NCBI RefSeq assembly: GCF_027580225.2
Contig: NC_073361.2
Coordinates: 23,082,001 to 23,146,000, forward strand
Reading direction: 5' to 3'
Source of the DNA: Misgurnus anguillicaudatus
Taxonomy: Eukaryota; Chordata; Actinopteri; Cypriniformes; Cobitidae
Length of the DNA stretch: 64,000 nt
Under the pieces are notes generated by a model that saw nothing but the letters and a program-made list of their open reading frames with translations, was not told where the DNA came from and did not search any database. How positions within the stretch are numbered: position 1 is the first letter of the stretch; each line of letters starts with the position of its first letter. Positions 23,558 through 35,965 of this stretch are shown here, piece after piece. Both the position numbers and the translations under genes were made by a program.

Positions 23558-24919
23558 TGATCTCTTGAGCTATTTGGTGTTTAAAGGAAACTTTTCTGTA
23601 CATGGGAGTCTAGGGAAAAGTGCACCTGAGGGGAAGGAGGAGGAGACCTGGAAAGAGAAAAGGGATGTGTGAAGTGGGTAGGAAATTAAGAATGATGACA
23701 AGAGAAAGAGAAATAATGTGAGCTGAATTTCAACTAGTAAATCCTCCTTCCCCAATCATTATCTTCATTGTACTTCAATCATTTACAAACGGCAAAAAAT
23801 GCTTATTAAGTCTTTTAGTAGATTTCCAGCAAAATATCAAAACAATTAAAACAATATACATTTACTTGAAAAGCAACATTTTTTATTTCTTTTTAAAATA
23901 ATTCCTTTAAGTATTTGCCATTGCCACATTTTTGTTAGATTTATAATTTAGAGAGTCAAACAAAAACTGTTTAGCAAGAAAAATAATTTAAGACATTTTT
24001 GTGAATATAAATGTAAATACTTAATGTAATTTTGCTGCTTAATTAAATGTATCTTGTTTTAAATACGTTTGACAGGAATCCAGAAAGAAAGATTAAGAAA
24101 CTGCATGGATTTATAGGAGATCAATGAGATATATAGGTGTGCTAATGGAGCATTTGATTTATGACGGTGTGTACATGATTGAGAAAGAACGCAAGACTCC
24201 ATTTCATTGCTTTGATGTATTTGCAGTTTATTTAAAGGTTTTTGTTTCTGTTTGCCCCCAACACTTTCCATTATATTGCTGTAGCTCTCTACAAGATCTC
24301 TGTTCCCATATACTGTCTGTCATCGTGAGAAAACAAACATTAATAGATAGGAGATATTGGATTTTATGTGTATTTACTACACGGAGCCCTTGTATGTAAT
24401 GACAGAGGACCATAAAACAACACCACATGTGTCTCTGCCTGTCTCTGAGAGGAGGCAAACAAATCAAGGATGCTAATAAAACACATCAGCAAACAATGGA
24501 TATATACAGGAAAGAAGGATGTACATAATGAGATTATACCTTGAGAAAATGAATCCTGCAGCATCCTCAACAACTGGATCATGTTTGATTTTATCCTAGA
24601 AATAAACAAAAAAGATTTTAAAAAGTTGACATAAAAACAAACAAACAGTTCCAGAGTTCCTGTATCTCAGTTGTTAGAGCATAACGTACTGCATCTCTAG
24701 GTCGCATTTAATGTTTCCTTATATCTTTTTTTTAAACCTTAAATTATGCTAAAGTAGCATGTATCATTAGTTTTGCATAAACTTAGGGATCCCAGCTGTC
24801 AGTAAATACCAAATACTTTCTGAAATAACTTTTTAAACTAAGATAGTTAGGCTGTAAAGGATAAAGTATTTAATTAATAATGAAAACAAATTTTTTTCTC
24901 AGACTTTTTATTTTATATC
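23558..24919. other. Intergenic, unassigned
   Basis: AT-rich. A degenerate tRNA-like SINE head is visible at about 24652-24705 (TCCTGTATCTCAGTTGTTAGAGCA). Nothing else supported. Confidence 0.45.
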
Positions 24920-26015
24920 ATATATACGCTCACCTAAAGGATTTGTAGGAACACCATAATAATACTGTGTTTGACATGCTTTCGCCTTCAGAACTGCCTT
25001 AATTCTATGTAGCATTGATTCAACTGCATTCTTTAGAAATGTTGGCCCATATTGATAAGATAGCATCTTGCAGTTGATGGAGATTTGTGGGTGCACATCC
25101 AGGGCATGAAGCTCCCGTTACACCAAATCCCAAAGATGCTCTATTGGGTTGAGATCTGGTGACTTTGGGGGCCATTTTAGTACAGTGAACTTACTGTCAT
25201 GTTCAAGAAACCAATTTGAAATGATTCGAGCTTTGTGAAATGGTGCATTATCCTGCTGGAAGTATCAGAGGATGAGTACATGGTGGTCATAAAGGGATGG
25301 ACATGATCAGAAACAATGCTCAGGTAGGCCGTGGCATTTAAATGATGCCCAATTGGCACTAAGGGGCCTCAAGTGTGCCAAGAAAACATCCCCCACACCA
25401 TTACACCACCACCAGCCTGCACAGTGGTAACAAGGCATGATGGATCCATGTTCTCATTCTGTTTACGCCAAATTCTGACTCTACCATCTGAACGTCTCAA
25501 CAGAAATTGAGATTAATCAGACCAGACAGTCTTCAACTGTCCAATTTTGGTGAGCTTGTGCAAATTGTAGACTCTTTTTCCTATTTGTAGAGGAGATGAG
25601 TGGTACTCGGTGGGGTCTTCTGCTGTTGCAGCCCATCCACCTCAAGGTCGTGCGTGTTGTGGCTTCACAAATGCTTTGCTGCATACCTCGGTTATAACGA
25701 GTGGTTATTTCAGTCAAAGTTGCTCTTCTATCAGCTTGAATCAGTCAGCCCATTCTCCTCTGACCTCTAGCATCAACTGCCGCACAAGACTGCCGCATAC
25801 TGGATGTTTTTCCCTTTTCACACCATTCTTTGTAAACCCTAGAAATGGTTGTGCGTGAAAATCCCAGTAACGGAGCAAAGTGTGAAATACTCAGACCGGC
25901 CCGTCTGGCACCAACAACCATGCCACGCTCAAAATTGCTTCTTTCCCATTCTGACATTCAGTTTGGAGTTCAGGAGATTGTCTTTACCAGGACCACACCC
26001 CTAAATGTATTACAG
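24920..26015 (-). pseudogene. Degenerate Tc1-like transposon with broken transposase
   Basis: The left tip (ACGCTCACCTAAAGGATT) matches a widespread teleost Tc1 element; the right end is missing after about 26015. The minus strand encodes pieces of the DDE transposase in shifted frames: the N-terminal helix-turn-helix domain (MSEWERSNFERGMVVGARRA, SRTTISRVYKEW) at 25745-25957, a middle part at 25517-25717, and the C-terminal SPDLNPIEHLW motif near 25125-25185. Small deletions and frameshifts make it inactive. Confidence 0.93.
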
Positions 26016-26773
26016 GTGAGCATTAAAATTAAATGTGTCAGAAATGTATTATTCGTTTCTGACACACTGACATGCCATTGATCACCTGCACACCATGCCC
26101 TATAAAATTAACATTTTCATGTCTATCTCTATGAATTTTAATGTAGCTGTCTGCCATACACACATGTAGAACTGAATAATGAGTACAGGGTGCACCTACT
26201 TGCAATGATAGTACATTTAGCACTTACAGTATGCACTTACATTTTTTAATTCTTGTTTTTAGCATTCAGATTTCTGAACAATAATCTTTAAAAAGAAAAA
26301 CAACTCTCAAAATAAAGATGGTAAAAAAGTGCATGCTTTGTTTATTATTTTGAATTTAGATTGAGCTCAGCAATGGGAAAAGATTGAGATGTCTGCGCAC
26401 AAAGCACAGGGAACCAATAAGGACCAGTGATGTAGCGCGTGCCTTTATCTTCCCGGCCCCCTCTCTGCTTTTAATTATAGTCTAGAAATGCATTAGCCTG
26501 GATATCTAATACACCACATGGCCAAAAGATGTGGACATACTGTAACAAGCTGTATGACGAACATTTCATTTTAAAACCACAGGCACTAATATCTAGTTCT
26601 CTCAGTTTTCAGTCTTCAGGAAGATATTTTTGGACACACATGCTGGGGTTTGCAAGGTGTCCAGATATTCTTCTATGGCATCACTGTGAAAACCCTTTTG
26701 TAGCACTTTTATATTATTTAGATCAAGAACCATTGTTAACACAAAAAAGCCCACTGAAGTAAAGTGCATGTCT

Positions 26774-26846
26774 TAGTTTAGCGTTACAAACCTTGGAATC
26801 AAGCCCATGACCTTGGTGTTGCTAACACCACTCTTTACCAGTTGAG
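26774..26846 (-). repeat. Degenerate tRNA-like SINE head
   Basis: On the minus strand the order is AACTGGTAAAGAG, GTTAGCAACACCAAGGTCAT, GGCTTGATTCC: a decayed copy of the SINE head seen at 18524 without a tail. Confidence 0.5.
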
Positions 26847-27129
26847 AACTCAGTAGTAAATAATTATAAGGAATTGTGTCCTCATACAGTACTTTTGGTT
26901 CATTTTGTGTAGGCCCTTGCCTTACTTTTTTCCTTGTCATTTATTATATTACTTAAGGACTCTCTGTCTAACCAATTTAACTTCCTGTAGCCAGAAACCT
27001 GTCCACATATGTGCAAATTACCCTAATCTAATTCAGTGGTGCTGTTGTAAATGTTACCTAATTTAAATGAATCATTTTCAAGCTCATTGACATACTTGAT
27101 GTTGCTTTTGTTTAATGCGCAACACTTGT

Positions 27130-27440
27130 AAAAGAATATGCATCAGGCAAGAAAAGGCAATCCAATGTCCCATGGGAGCGGAAATGAGGGTCCATTAGAA
27201 CAATGCAATTAATGATTAATTAGTTAATAAGCAAGGTAACACTCATTAGATGTTGCAGATTATGTACTGCTTAGTTTATTTCCCAGGTCGAGCGAGAGCG
27301 AGCAGGTATTCATGATGCTTCTGGAAGACAAATCGATTCAAGCCATTTATCACTGTAAATCACTATCCAGGTCCATCAGTCTAATGATTAATTGTCTTAT
27401 TGTCTCATGATTAATTCGGGTTTGTTTGGAGAAGACTGCT
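27130..27440. promoter_or_regulatory. Possible conserved non-coding element
   Basis: A repeat-free block with a dense set of homeodomain-type cores (AATTAATGATTAATTAGTTA at about 27207, TAATGATTAATTG and ATGATTAATTCG at about 27392-27418). Such sequence between phex and ptchd1 could be an enhancer. This rests on composition only. Confidence 0.25.
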
Positions 27441-27847
27441 ATGCCTAGGGATTTGGTGATTGAGTTGATGGACATCAGCATTAAAGAGAAAAGCAAGATG
27501 ATGGTTGAGATGACGAGATGGATCGAAGGCTACAGTTCAGGGGGTTATCTCAGAATGGCACACAGAGATGTTTCATGGTCCTAAACCAAAAAACCCTACG
27601 TTTTAAAATATAAGAAAAAACCTATACGTAAAGTAACAGTTCTCCCATTGGAGAATCTTGTTATTATTTAGTCATATTATTAATGTCATTCCAAACCTAG
27701 ACAAATGCTATAATTTTTTTATTTAAAGCTAGAAATGTTAATGCTATGCAGGTCATAGAGATTCAATGTATTGATTAAAATAGGTTTGGAATTATGTTTT
27801 TGCCTTTTATCCACACAGATGTCTAAAACTAAAATATTTGTTCAACA

Positions 27848-29280
27848 GTGTTCGGGAAAGTTACTTTTAAAAGTAATGCATTACAATATTAAGTTACTCC
27901 CCAAATAAAACTAATTGCGTTACTTTGTTACTTTTCATAGAAAGTAATATTTACGTTACTTTTAAGTTACTTTTGCATTACTTTTTCTTACTTGGCTAAG
28001 GCTTGATCTTTCAGGCCTGGCAGTTGTTTTTATGACTGAGAAGTTCTGCAAAAATGCATATTTCCATCGCAAAAATGTCAAGCGCTGGCCTGCCATCCCC
28101 GTTTCTGACTCAAACTGTTCCCGCTCAGGTTTACATGCATAGAGTGTGTAATTCTATGTGACTACGCTCAATTTAATTTAGTACACACATAGAATTAAAT
28201 AGAATTAATTAGACTGAAAAGTAACCCACATTACTTTTTTAAAAAAGTAACTCAAATATTAATGTGTACATTTAAAAAGTAATGCGTTACTTTACTCGTT
28301 ACTTTAGAAAAGTAATGTTATTACGTAATGCATGTTACTTGTAATCAGTGTTGGGGAAAGTTACTTTTAAAAGTAATGCATTACAATATTAAGTTACTCC
28401 ACAAAAAAGTAAATAATTGTGTTTCTTAGTTACTTTTCATGGAAAGTAATGCTTACGTTACTTTTTAGTTACTTTTTCTTACTTGGCTGAGGCTTGATCT
28501 CTTTCAGGCCTTGCAGGTGTTTTTTATGATTGCAAAAATGTCAAGTTTTGGCCTGCCATCTCGGTTTTTGACTCAAACTGTTCCCGCTTAGGTGCACAGA
28601 GTGCGTAATTCTACATTAATATGTTCAGTTTAATTCAGTACATTGTTTTATTTTTAAATTGAATTAATTAAAATGAAAAGTAACTCGCATTACTTAAAAA
28701 AAGTAACTCAAATATTAATGTGTACATTTAAAAAGTAATGCGTTACTTTACTCATTACTTTAGAAAAGTAATATTATTACGTAATGCATGTTACTTGTGT
28801 TAGAGAAAGTTACTTTTAAAAGTAATGCATTACAATATTAGGTTACTCCACAAAAAAGTAATTAATTGTGTTACTTAGTTACTTTTCATGGAAAGTAATG
28901 CTTAGGTTACTTTTAAGTTACTTTTTCTTTCTTGGCTGAGGCTTCATCTCTTTCAGGCCTTGCAGGTGTTTTTATGATAAAAAAAAATCAAGCTCTGGCC
29001 TGCCATCTCCGTTTCTGACTCAAAATGTTCCCGCTCAGGTGCAAAGAGTGCGTAATTGTACGTTAATATGTTCAGTTTAATTCAGTACATTATTTTATTT
29101 TTAAATTGAATTAATTAAACTGAAAAGTAACTCGCATTACTTTTTAAAAAAAGTAACTCCAACATTAACAAAGTGATGCGTCACTTTACTCGTTACTTCA
29201 GAAAACTAAAATTATTACGTAATGCTCGTTACTTGTAATGCGTTACCCCCAACACTGCTTGTAATGCGTTACCCTCAACA
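27848..29280. repeat. Three tandem units of about 450-500 bp
   Basis: Each unit opens with GAAAGTTACTTTTAAAAGTA (27854, 28357, 28804), then ATGCATTACAATATTA, a shared middle (TTTCAGGCC, TGGCCTGCCATC, CTCAAACTGTTCCCGCT), and closes with AAGTAATGCGTTACTTTACT and ACGTAATGC. Unit ends are themselves rich in inverted GTTACT/AGTAAC. Confidence 0.88.
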
Positions 29281-29325
29281 CTGTTGTTCAATGACATCAC
29301 TGTGTAAAATCTTTTGTAGCACCTT

Positions 29326-29475
29326 GTGTTCCTGTGTAGCTCAGTGGTACAGCATTGCGTTAGCAGTGCCAAAAGTCATGTGTTCAAACCCAGGGAACAC
29401 AGAAACTGATAAAATACTTTGTAATGCACTGTAAGTTGCTTTGGATAAGAGCGTCTGCCAAATGCATAAATGTAA
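29326..29475 (+). mobile_element. tRNA-derived SINE, copy 2
   Basis: GTGTTCCTGTGTAGCTCAGT, box B-like GTTCAAACCC, then the tail TTTGGATAAGAGCGTCTGCC and AAATGCATAAATGTAA. Same family as 18524. Confidence 0.9.
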
Positions 29476-29780
29476 ACGTTAGGAATGTGGTGTGCAACTG
29501 TCACAAGAAAACCTACTGTAGTATTTACTGAACACTTTTAATTGGCTGATAGTTAAACATTTTAAATTGTGAGCCATTGAAAGTTCAGCCTCCAACGTGG
29601 TGCAATGATTTACATAAATGCACACAAATTAACAATTTATTCATACTTTTACGTCATGTGCATTTGACTTAGCCATTAGGGGCTATTACTCCAAACTGTC
29701 ACATTTTTTAATGGAGTAAAACTACAACTGATGCAGAAGGAGAAACAGGGAGCTATTCTTATACAATGACTCAGCACATC

Positions 29781-29819
<39 letters not shown>

Positions 29820-30440
29820 ATACACACACTGACACCCTATGCTCTGCTTGCACATTACAATTTCGCCGACCCACTTAGTTTGTTTCTGTCTGAGTCTTGG
29901 AAAGGTTTGGGTGTCAGAATTGCTCTAAAAGCATTTTAGCTCACTCATAACAGGTGCATCATTATGTTTGTACAAATCCGTGTAAGCTTTCGCCATGAGA
30001 CTGTTCGTACTACATTGCCCTCCTCACATACACACACACACACACACACACACTGCAGGTAAAATAAATACTGCATATAAAAAAAACTGCCAATGTACAA
30101 AAGCTGATTCAATGTTTTTTATTAGTAATGGCTGTGCAATTATGAGACAGCACAAGAGTAAGATTTATGCTTTTGACTAATAACAGCGACAAGTATTCAT
30201 TCTTTGCTCAGAATTTATCTTACTTGTGTTAATTTATTAAATAATTTCACTAAACAGACCTCATTCACAATGCTAACCGTACCAGATCAATGTAACACTA
30301 GTTTTAGGTTTCCCAGCTCAGTTTAGTGCACAAATCTATATAACTGACATAATCTAGATAAACAAGCCATTAGGGTTTCACAGCATGAAAATAAGTAACT
30401 GGGTTCAGAGACGTTGGCACACTGCAGTACCTCTATGTGT

Positions 30441-30481
<41 letters not shown>

Positions 30482-31319
30482 GACAGAGAGAGACAGAGAG
30501 AGACAGAGAGAGACAGAGAGAGAGAGATGCAGTGTCAGTTCGCCGTTGTGCCTCGCTGTGGTGCGAGTGGGCACACAATCAGCCCCTGCGCCCACTGCCT
30601 GCCACATTATTTTACACTACCCATGCAGACTGCCAAGGCTGAGGTCACCAGTCTTTTCAGCTGAAATTCCTGCGTGGCGTCACATCGGTGGCTGTCTTTT
30701 GTGTGTATGTGTGTAGGTGTGCGATTGTATGGAGACGGCGTGAGTCATGCGCACCCATAGAAGCTTTTGCCTGCTTCATAGCTCGGATCTGCCTTCAAAG
30801 CACATGATAATCATGTTCTCAAGGCTTACTGACAGTGACAGAGCGCAATAGTGCAGACAAAGACTAAAATGACTGAACCAGAAAGAAAAATGGATCTTGG
30901 TTGTGGGTGTTGAGTTTGATGAATTCTAGTCTGCATCTTAAGGATGCTCAAAAAGGCTGTAATAAGGAGGTAAAATGCAGAGATGCTTTCTTCTTTTATT
31001 TGGGGGATGATTTGTTATAGACGGTTGAGAATAAGAAAGTGCATAGTGTAGGAAAGAAAAAATTACAGTTGGGAGCGTCATATCCCACAGGCTGTAGCAA
31101 TCACTGTATTAGGCCATTAGAAAACGGTGAATCTCTCTATCGTAACACGCTTTTGGAGTTATTGAGAGAAACTATCAAATGTTTTGGAAGAAATGGCAAA
31201 ATGTATTGATTACATAATGATAAAATATATAGCTTGCACTGTAAATTGCTATTTGTATTGCTGCACTTACCGTTCTTACAGCCAAATTACAAAAGATCCT
31301 GCCTCATGTCTGTGTGTAC
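29476..31319. other. Intergenic with several microsatellites
   Basis: (CT)n at 29783-29816, (CA)n at 30029-30052, and (GA)n mixed with CAGA at 30443-30528. Nothing else recognised. Confidence 0.6.
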
Positions 31320-33240
31320 TTAAAGGGATAGTTCAATGAAAATACATTTATCATTCTTACCTTCATGTCTTTCCAAACCTTTATGACTTTGTTTCTTCTG
31401 CAGAACACAAAAGATATTTTGAAGAGCATTGGTAAATAAACAACACATGTTCCATTGTCTGCTATTGTATAGATGCAAAACCACTAAGACATTTCTCAAA
31501 ATATCTTCCTTTGTGTTCCACAGAAGAAAGAGTCATATACAGATTTGAATGACATGAGGATGAATATTGTTTGCAGAATTTTATTTTTGGATGAAATTTT
31601 TGAATCCCTTTATTGAGAAACAAGAAAAAATACAAGTCCACGTGAACTGGAACTCGCGATCGACCGCGATCGTCCGTGTTGTGACGTATTTCCAAGTGAA
31701 ACAAAATATAATGCGAGGAAAATAGTGGGCGTGGCTTGTGTTTTCCACTGTGCTTTGATTGGATATAGAAAAGTAGGTGTTTTATTAAGAAATGAAAGAC
31801 ATTTGGGGCGAAGTTAAAGATCATCAGAGGATGATCGCCACAAGAGGGCAGAAGTACATTTTCAAATTTGGATTGAAATTTATGAGGGTACATGAATTTT
31901 TGGTAACACTACTTGAAGGGATGTGCATAAGACTGACATGACACCTTCATAATCATGTGTCATGAACATGAAGGAGATTTTATGCACGTTTATGACATTA
32001 CATTATAACTTGTCTTGACAACTTGACATTACCAAGACAAGACAGCATAACTTGTCATAAATCTGTCATAGACATGACATAGCAGATTTATTATAAACTT
32101 AAGAAATGACCTAGCTTTATGGGTTAACATTACATTAAACTTTTTGTTTTTTTGGTTTTGACATTGGCTGTCATGAGACCATTATAATTGTGTCATAAAT
32201 ATTTTTCTGACCACTTTTTACCAATGATACAAATTAAATTTGTCATTAAAATGTCATTATGTGTTAATACTATGTCGAATAATATTAAATACCTTAACAA
32301 AATGAAACAGGCACTCAATTTCATTGGGGCTTTAAACCAGAGATTGTAGTGTCTATAAAAATGTATCTACCTGGGGTGAGTTTCCGAACAATGATGCAAC
32401 TCGCTGCTGAACCAACATAGTACGATGCATAGTTGGAGAAACAAACTACCTTGTCACGACTGTTTCCCGAAGCATAGTAACTTTATCGCACATTCGTCGT
32501 TTGAACCATGTTGGTTTAACAAATAGTTGATGATGTCATGTTGGAGGTGAAGTACTAATTAATCTGTGCAAATCAATTTAATGTCAGATTATTGCTGTAA
32601 ATAACATATATTGCATCGGAAGTTATCGTGATTTAGTTATCTGTTGTTTATTTTCAAGATATTCAATTCATGCGCAAGTTCCCTCTTACGTCACTCCTCC
32701 CAGGGACTCCCCAGGGTCTTAAAGCTCGTATGACTGTGCCCATGCACAATTTTCAAATGCAGCACTTTAATTCTGTGTACAAACCTAAAGACGTTAAATA
32801 AAATTTTAATATTATTTAGAATGATGGATATACATTGTACTACATGTTTATTGCTTATTTTGTTCAAAAGCATGATCAACGTAAGTCTACATATTATAAT
32901 AACAAGGAACGATGCTTCAAACTACACAAGTTTGCGATGCAACTTGCGAATGTTCGTTTAAACGATGGTTTCGAGAAACACCAAATTGTTGAAATTTGTC
33001 AGTAACGACGAAACTTACGACAGTAGTTGGCTAACGATGCTTTCGGGAAACGCACCCCTGAACTTGAGACTGAGAAAACTCCGCCCACTATGACAAGCCC
33101 CACCCACAATGAGATCTCATTAGTCTGAAATTCCTTGATAATTTTACATTAAATATAGAAAAAATTCAGAATGGCTGTGACTGTGTCTCATCTCACAACA
33201 ATTTCAGATGTGTGAACAAACCAATCAACTATCCCTTTAA
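31320..33240. mobile_element. TTAA-flanked element (AGGGATAGTT family) with nested insert
   Basis: TTAA then AGGGATAGTTCAATGAAAAT at the left; AACTATCCCT then TTAA at the right. This end sequence is common in cyprinid MITEs. The copy is enlarged to 1.9 kb by at least one inserted element (32373-33058) and a block rich in CATGACA/TGTCATG (about 31905-32240). Confidence 0.8.
32373..33058. mobile_element. Nested inverted-repeat element (GGGGTGAGTTTCCG ends)
   Basis: The left end GGGGTGAGTTTCCGAACAAT and the right end CGGGAAACGCACCCC are inverted. The arms share GATGCAACT, AACGATG and TTTCGGGAAAC-like motifs. No coding capacity. Confidence 0.75.
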
Positions 33241-35782
33241 GAAACAAACTTATCAAAAAATAAACATACAGTTGAGAAGCAGCATGTTTTTAAGTCATTA
33301 AAAGTTTGTATCCACATCAAACTATTGGACGAGTTTTCCCTGATGTGACACTTTCTGCTGTGTTTATGTACCTTATGTTTGGTGCCTGTAGTGTAGGACA
33401 CCAAATCTGACATATTAATGAAAGGATATGTGTGTGTGTGTGAGCAATGTGCTTGCAATGCGTGTAGTAACTAATGTTAGGGCACAGAGAGGAGAAAAAT
33501 GTCTCATTAAAGCAGCTAAAGGAAGCCCTCCTAACATTAGCCTTATGGGGGACCGGACACAGTCGCCACAGCAACCATCACCACAGTAACCAACACAACT
33601 CTCACATAGATCTATTAACTGCAGCACATCACAGATATGTGACCCTATCTGTGAAAACCCAGATATATTTATTTACTATATTTTACATAAAATCATCCTA
33701 CATAATGTTATGATCATTCTGTGAAAATATAACCTGGTTATCTTTAATATTGACTGAGAAAAGTCATCAATGTGAAATCAGTGCATTTGTTTGATTTATA
33801 CTCTGTGTTCTTACTGTAATCCTGCTGTATTTCTCATATGGATATTTATTATCATTTATATGAAGTATACTGTATTAAAGAACTACATTTAGTCTCCGGT
33901 GCAAATGAAAGGTGAAGGTGAAAGATAAGATGCACAAGAGCAGAATGTGTGGACAGGTTACCAGAGGAAGGTCAATCCTTAGAGATTCTCGTCACGCTCC
34001 CTGTCAAATCAGATTGGAACAAATCACTCAAAAGAAAATCATATTTTCCTCCGTGTTACCGTGGCAATGCCGCCTGAATCGAAAGCTTCAGATGATGCAT
34101 TCTGCCATCAATCATCTCACTGTTATCTAAAACCACCTGTATCTACTTATACTACATTATCCCCATAGTGTGGGCATTTAAAGCACCTAACGTCAGCTTG
34201 TTTTACTCCTGTGCCCTCATTTCTACTGTGGTCGACAGTTTAGAAGAACAGAGAGTAATGCAATATGAAGCCAGGGAGAGTAACTCATCTAGCTCATCGC
34301 ACTGAGTACTGCCAAAAAATTTGGTATCCAAAAACGACTTCTCAACTCTTCTGTATGCCTGGGATACCTTCGTTGCAAAATTACAATTTGCATTCCTGAC
34401 TGATTCATATTCATAATCTTCCTACATTTTCCTTCTTTACACTTCTTTTCTCAACTTCTCTCTTTTCCCTGAATAGGAAGAGCATGCATTTAGGATCAAA
34501 ACCTTGATAGCAGTATTAAAAAGGCTTGATCTAATTAGACGGTCAGTCCCAGACTTCCTTTCCCAAGCTTCATCGTCCAAAACGTTAAGCAAAAAATGTA
34601 CTTTCCCGTTTCCGAGTCATGACGTTGCTTTCCGGGAGGAGGATGTCTTGCTAAGGGCATCGTGGTTCAGATTTATATTCTGTGAGAGGATGTGATTACA
34701 GCTTTTAAAGAATCATGAATCATCTTTGTCTTTCAGCTTGTTAAAGGCAGTGAGTTGAGGTGACAGTGGTTGACGGATGTGCGATGGTTTCGTCCGTCAG
34801 ACCCTGAGGCTATGTTCTTGTCATTGACTGATCTGAGCTATGCTGCTGACTTACAATGGCACACCGTTCTGAAGTGAGCGAGAGAGGGAGGTTAGGAGGG
34901 AATAATCTGTGGTACAGATTTGCATGAAGGGCACTTGTAGACATCAGTGGCTTTGGAAGATGGTGTTGTCATTCAGTATTCACGCTTGTGTTAATAGGTC
35001 GCCATTTCTGTCTTGGGACCATTTCCCATTGAACTAAGCTGTATTCTATTATGTGATGAATTAATGCTGTCATAATTGATTTAACATGCACAAATATATT
35101 TTTAGACATGTTTACACTGCAGTTCACATTAAACAGAGCTGACTTTCATCAAATTTAAATTAAGTTGCTTACACAGAATGTTAATGGAAAACTTTCAGAT
35201 GCAAAACCCTCTAAGTGCATCTGACATGTTTTCTTGAGCATTTTTATCAGGCTCTTATGTTTTGATTCATTAATTTCACTTTAATGCCAATAAAAAGTTT
35301 ATTAGTCAGTAATTAAAATCGCTTTAGTCATTACATTGGTATTTTACAGATTTGACTGTCTCCTGATTGGTGAACTGTGGTGCAAAATGACGGCACACTT
35401 CAACTTTCGAACTAGACATGCTAATGAGACGAATTCGCATGTACCCACCGTGCGAAACACCTCATTCGCGTGTAAACGCATCTTTACATTGACTTAACAT
35501 TGAAATCATTTGTGCCAGATGCTCTATTCGTGTTTGGTGTGAACGCAGCATTAGAGGACTTTGCTGTAAAATTGTTATGGCGTTCAACAGATTCTGCCAG
35601 CAAACCGGTATTTTTGAATTGTCTGATGCCAGAATTAAAGGAAAACACTCCTGTTTTTCAATATTTTACTATGTTCTTACCTCAACTTAGATAAATTAAT
35701 ACATTTTTCAATGCGTGCACCTAATCTTTGTACAGCGCGTCGTAAATGTGTTAGCATTTAGCCTTGCCCCATTCAGTCCTTA
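33241..35782. other. Intergenic, mostly unassigned
   Basis: A partial copy of the element nested at 38182-38942 is visible at about 35395-35554 (CTTTACATTGACTTAACATT, GGTGTGAACGCAGCATTA). Otherwise no gene or repeat that I can support. Confidence 0.5.
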
Positions 35783-35965
35783 CACTGTAAAAAATTTGCT
35801 GTAATTATGCAGCTGGTTGCCAGTAACTTACTGTAGAAGATAAAGACTGAAAATGTTTCATGTTCGTTTAACTTTGAACAAACTGTTGCAAGTAAATAAC
35901 ATCAATGTAAAATCTAGCTAGTTGCCAGTAATACCCAGTAATACTGTAATTTCTACAGAAAGTTT
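35783..35965. mobile_element. CACTGTAA-ended element, short copy
   Basis: CACTGTAAAAAATTTGCTG then GCAGCTGGTTGCCAGTAA, and further on AGTAAATAACAT and TACTGTAATTTCTACAG. A compact relative of the copies at 45580, 53523 and 59392, lacking a clear right tip. Confidence 0.65.

Noticed and set aside
30323..30716. Arg/Glu-rich or Leu/Ser-rich open frames on both strands
   Set aside because: They are translations of the (GA)n microsatellite and its flanks, with no homology or splice context.
31462..31893. 143-residue minus-strand open frame
   Set aside because: It falls inside the TTAA-flanked AGGGATAGTT element and matches no family that I know.
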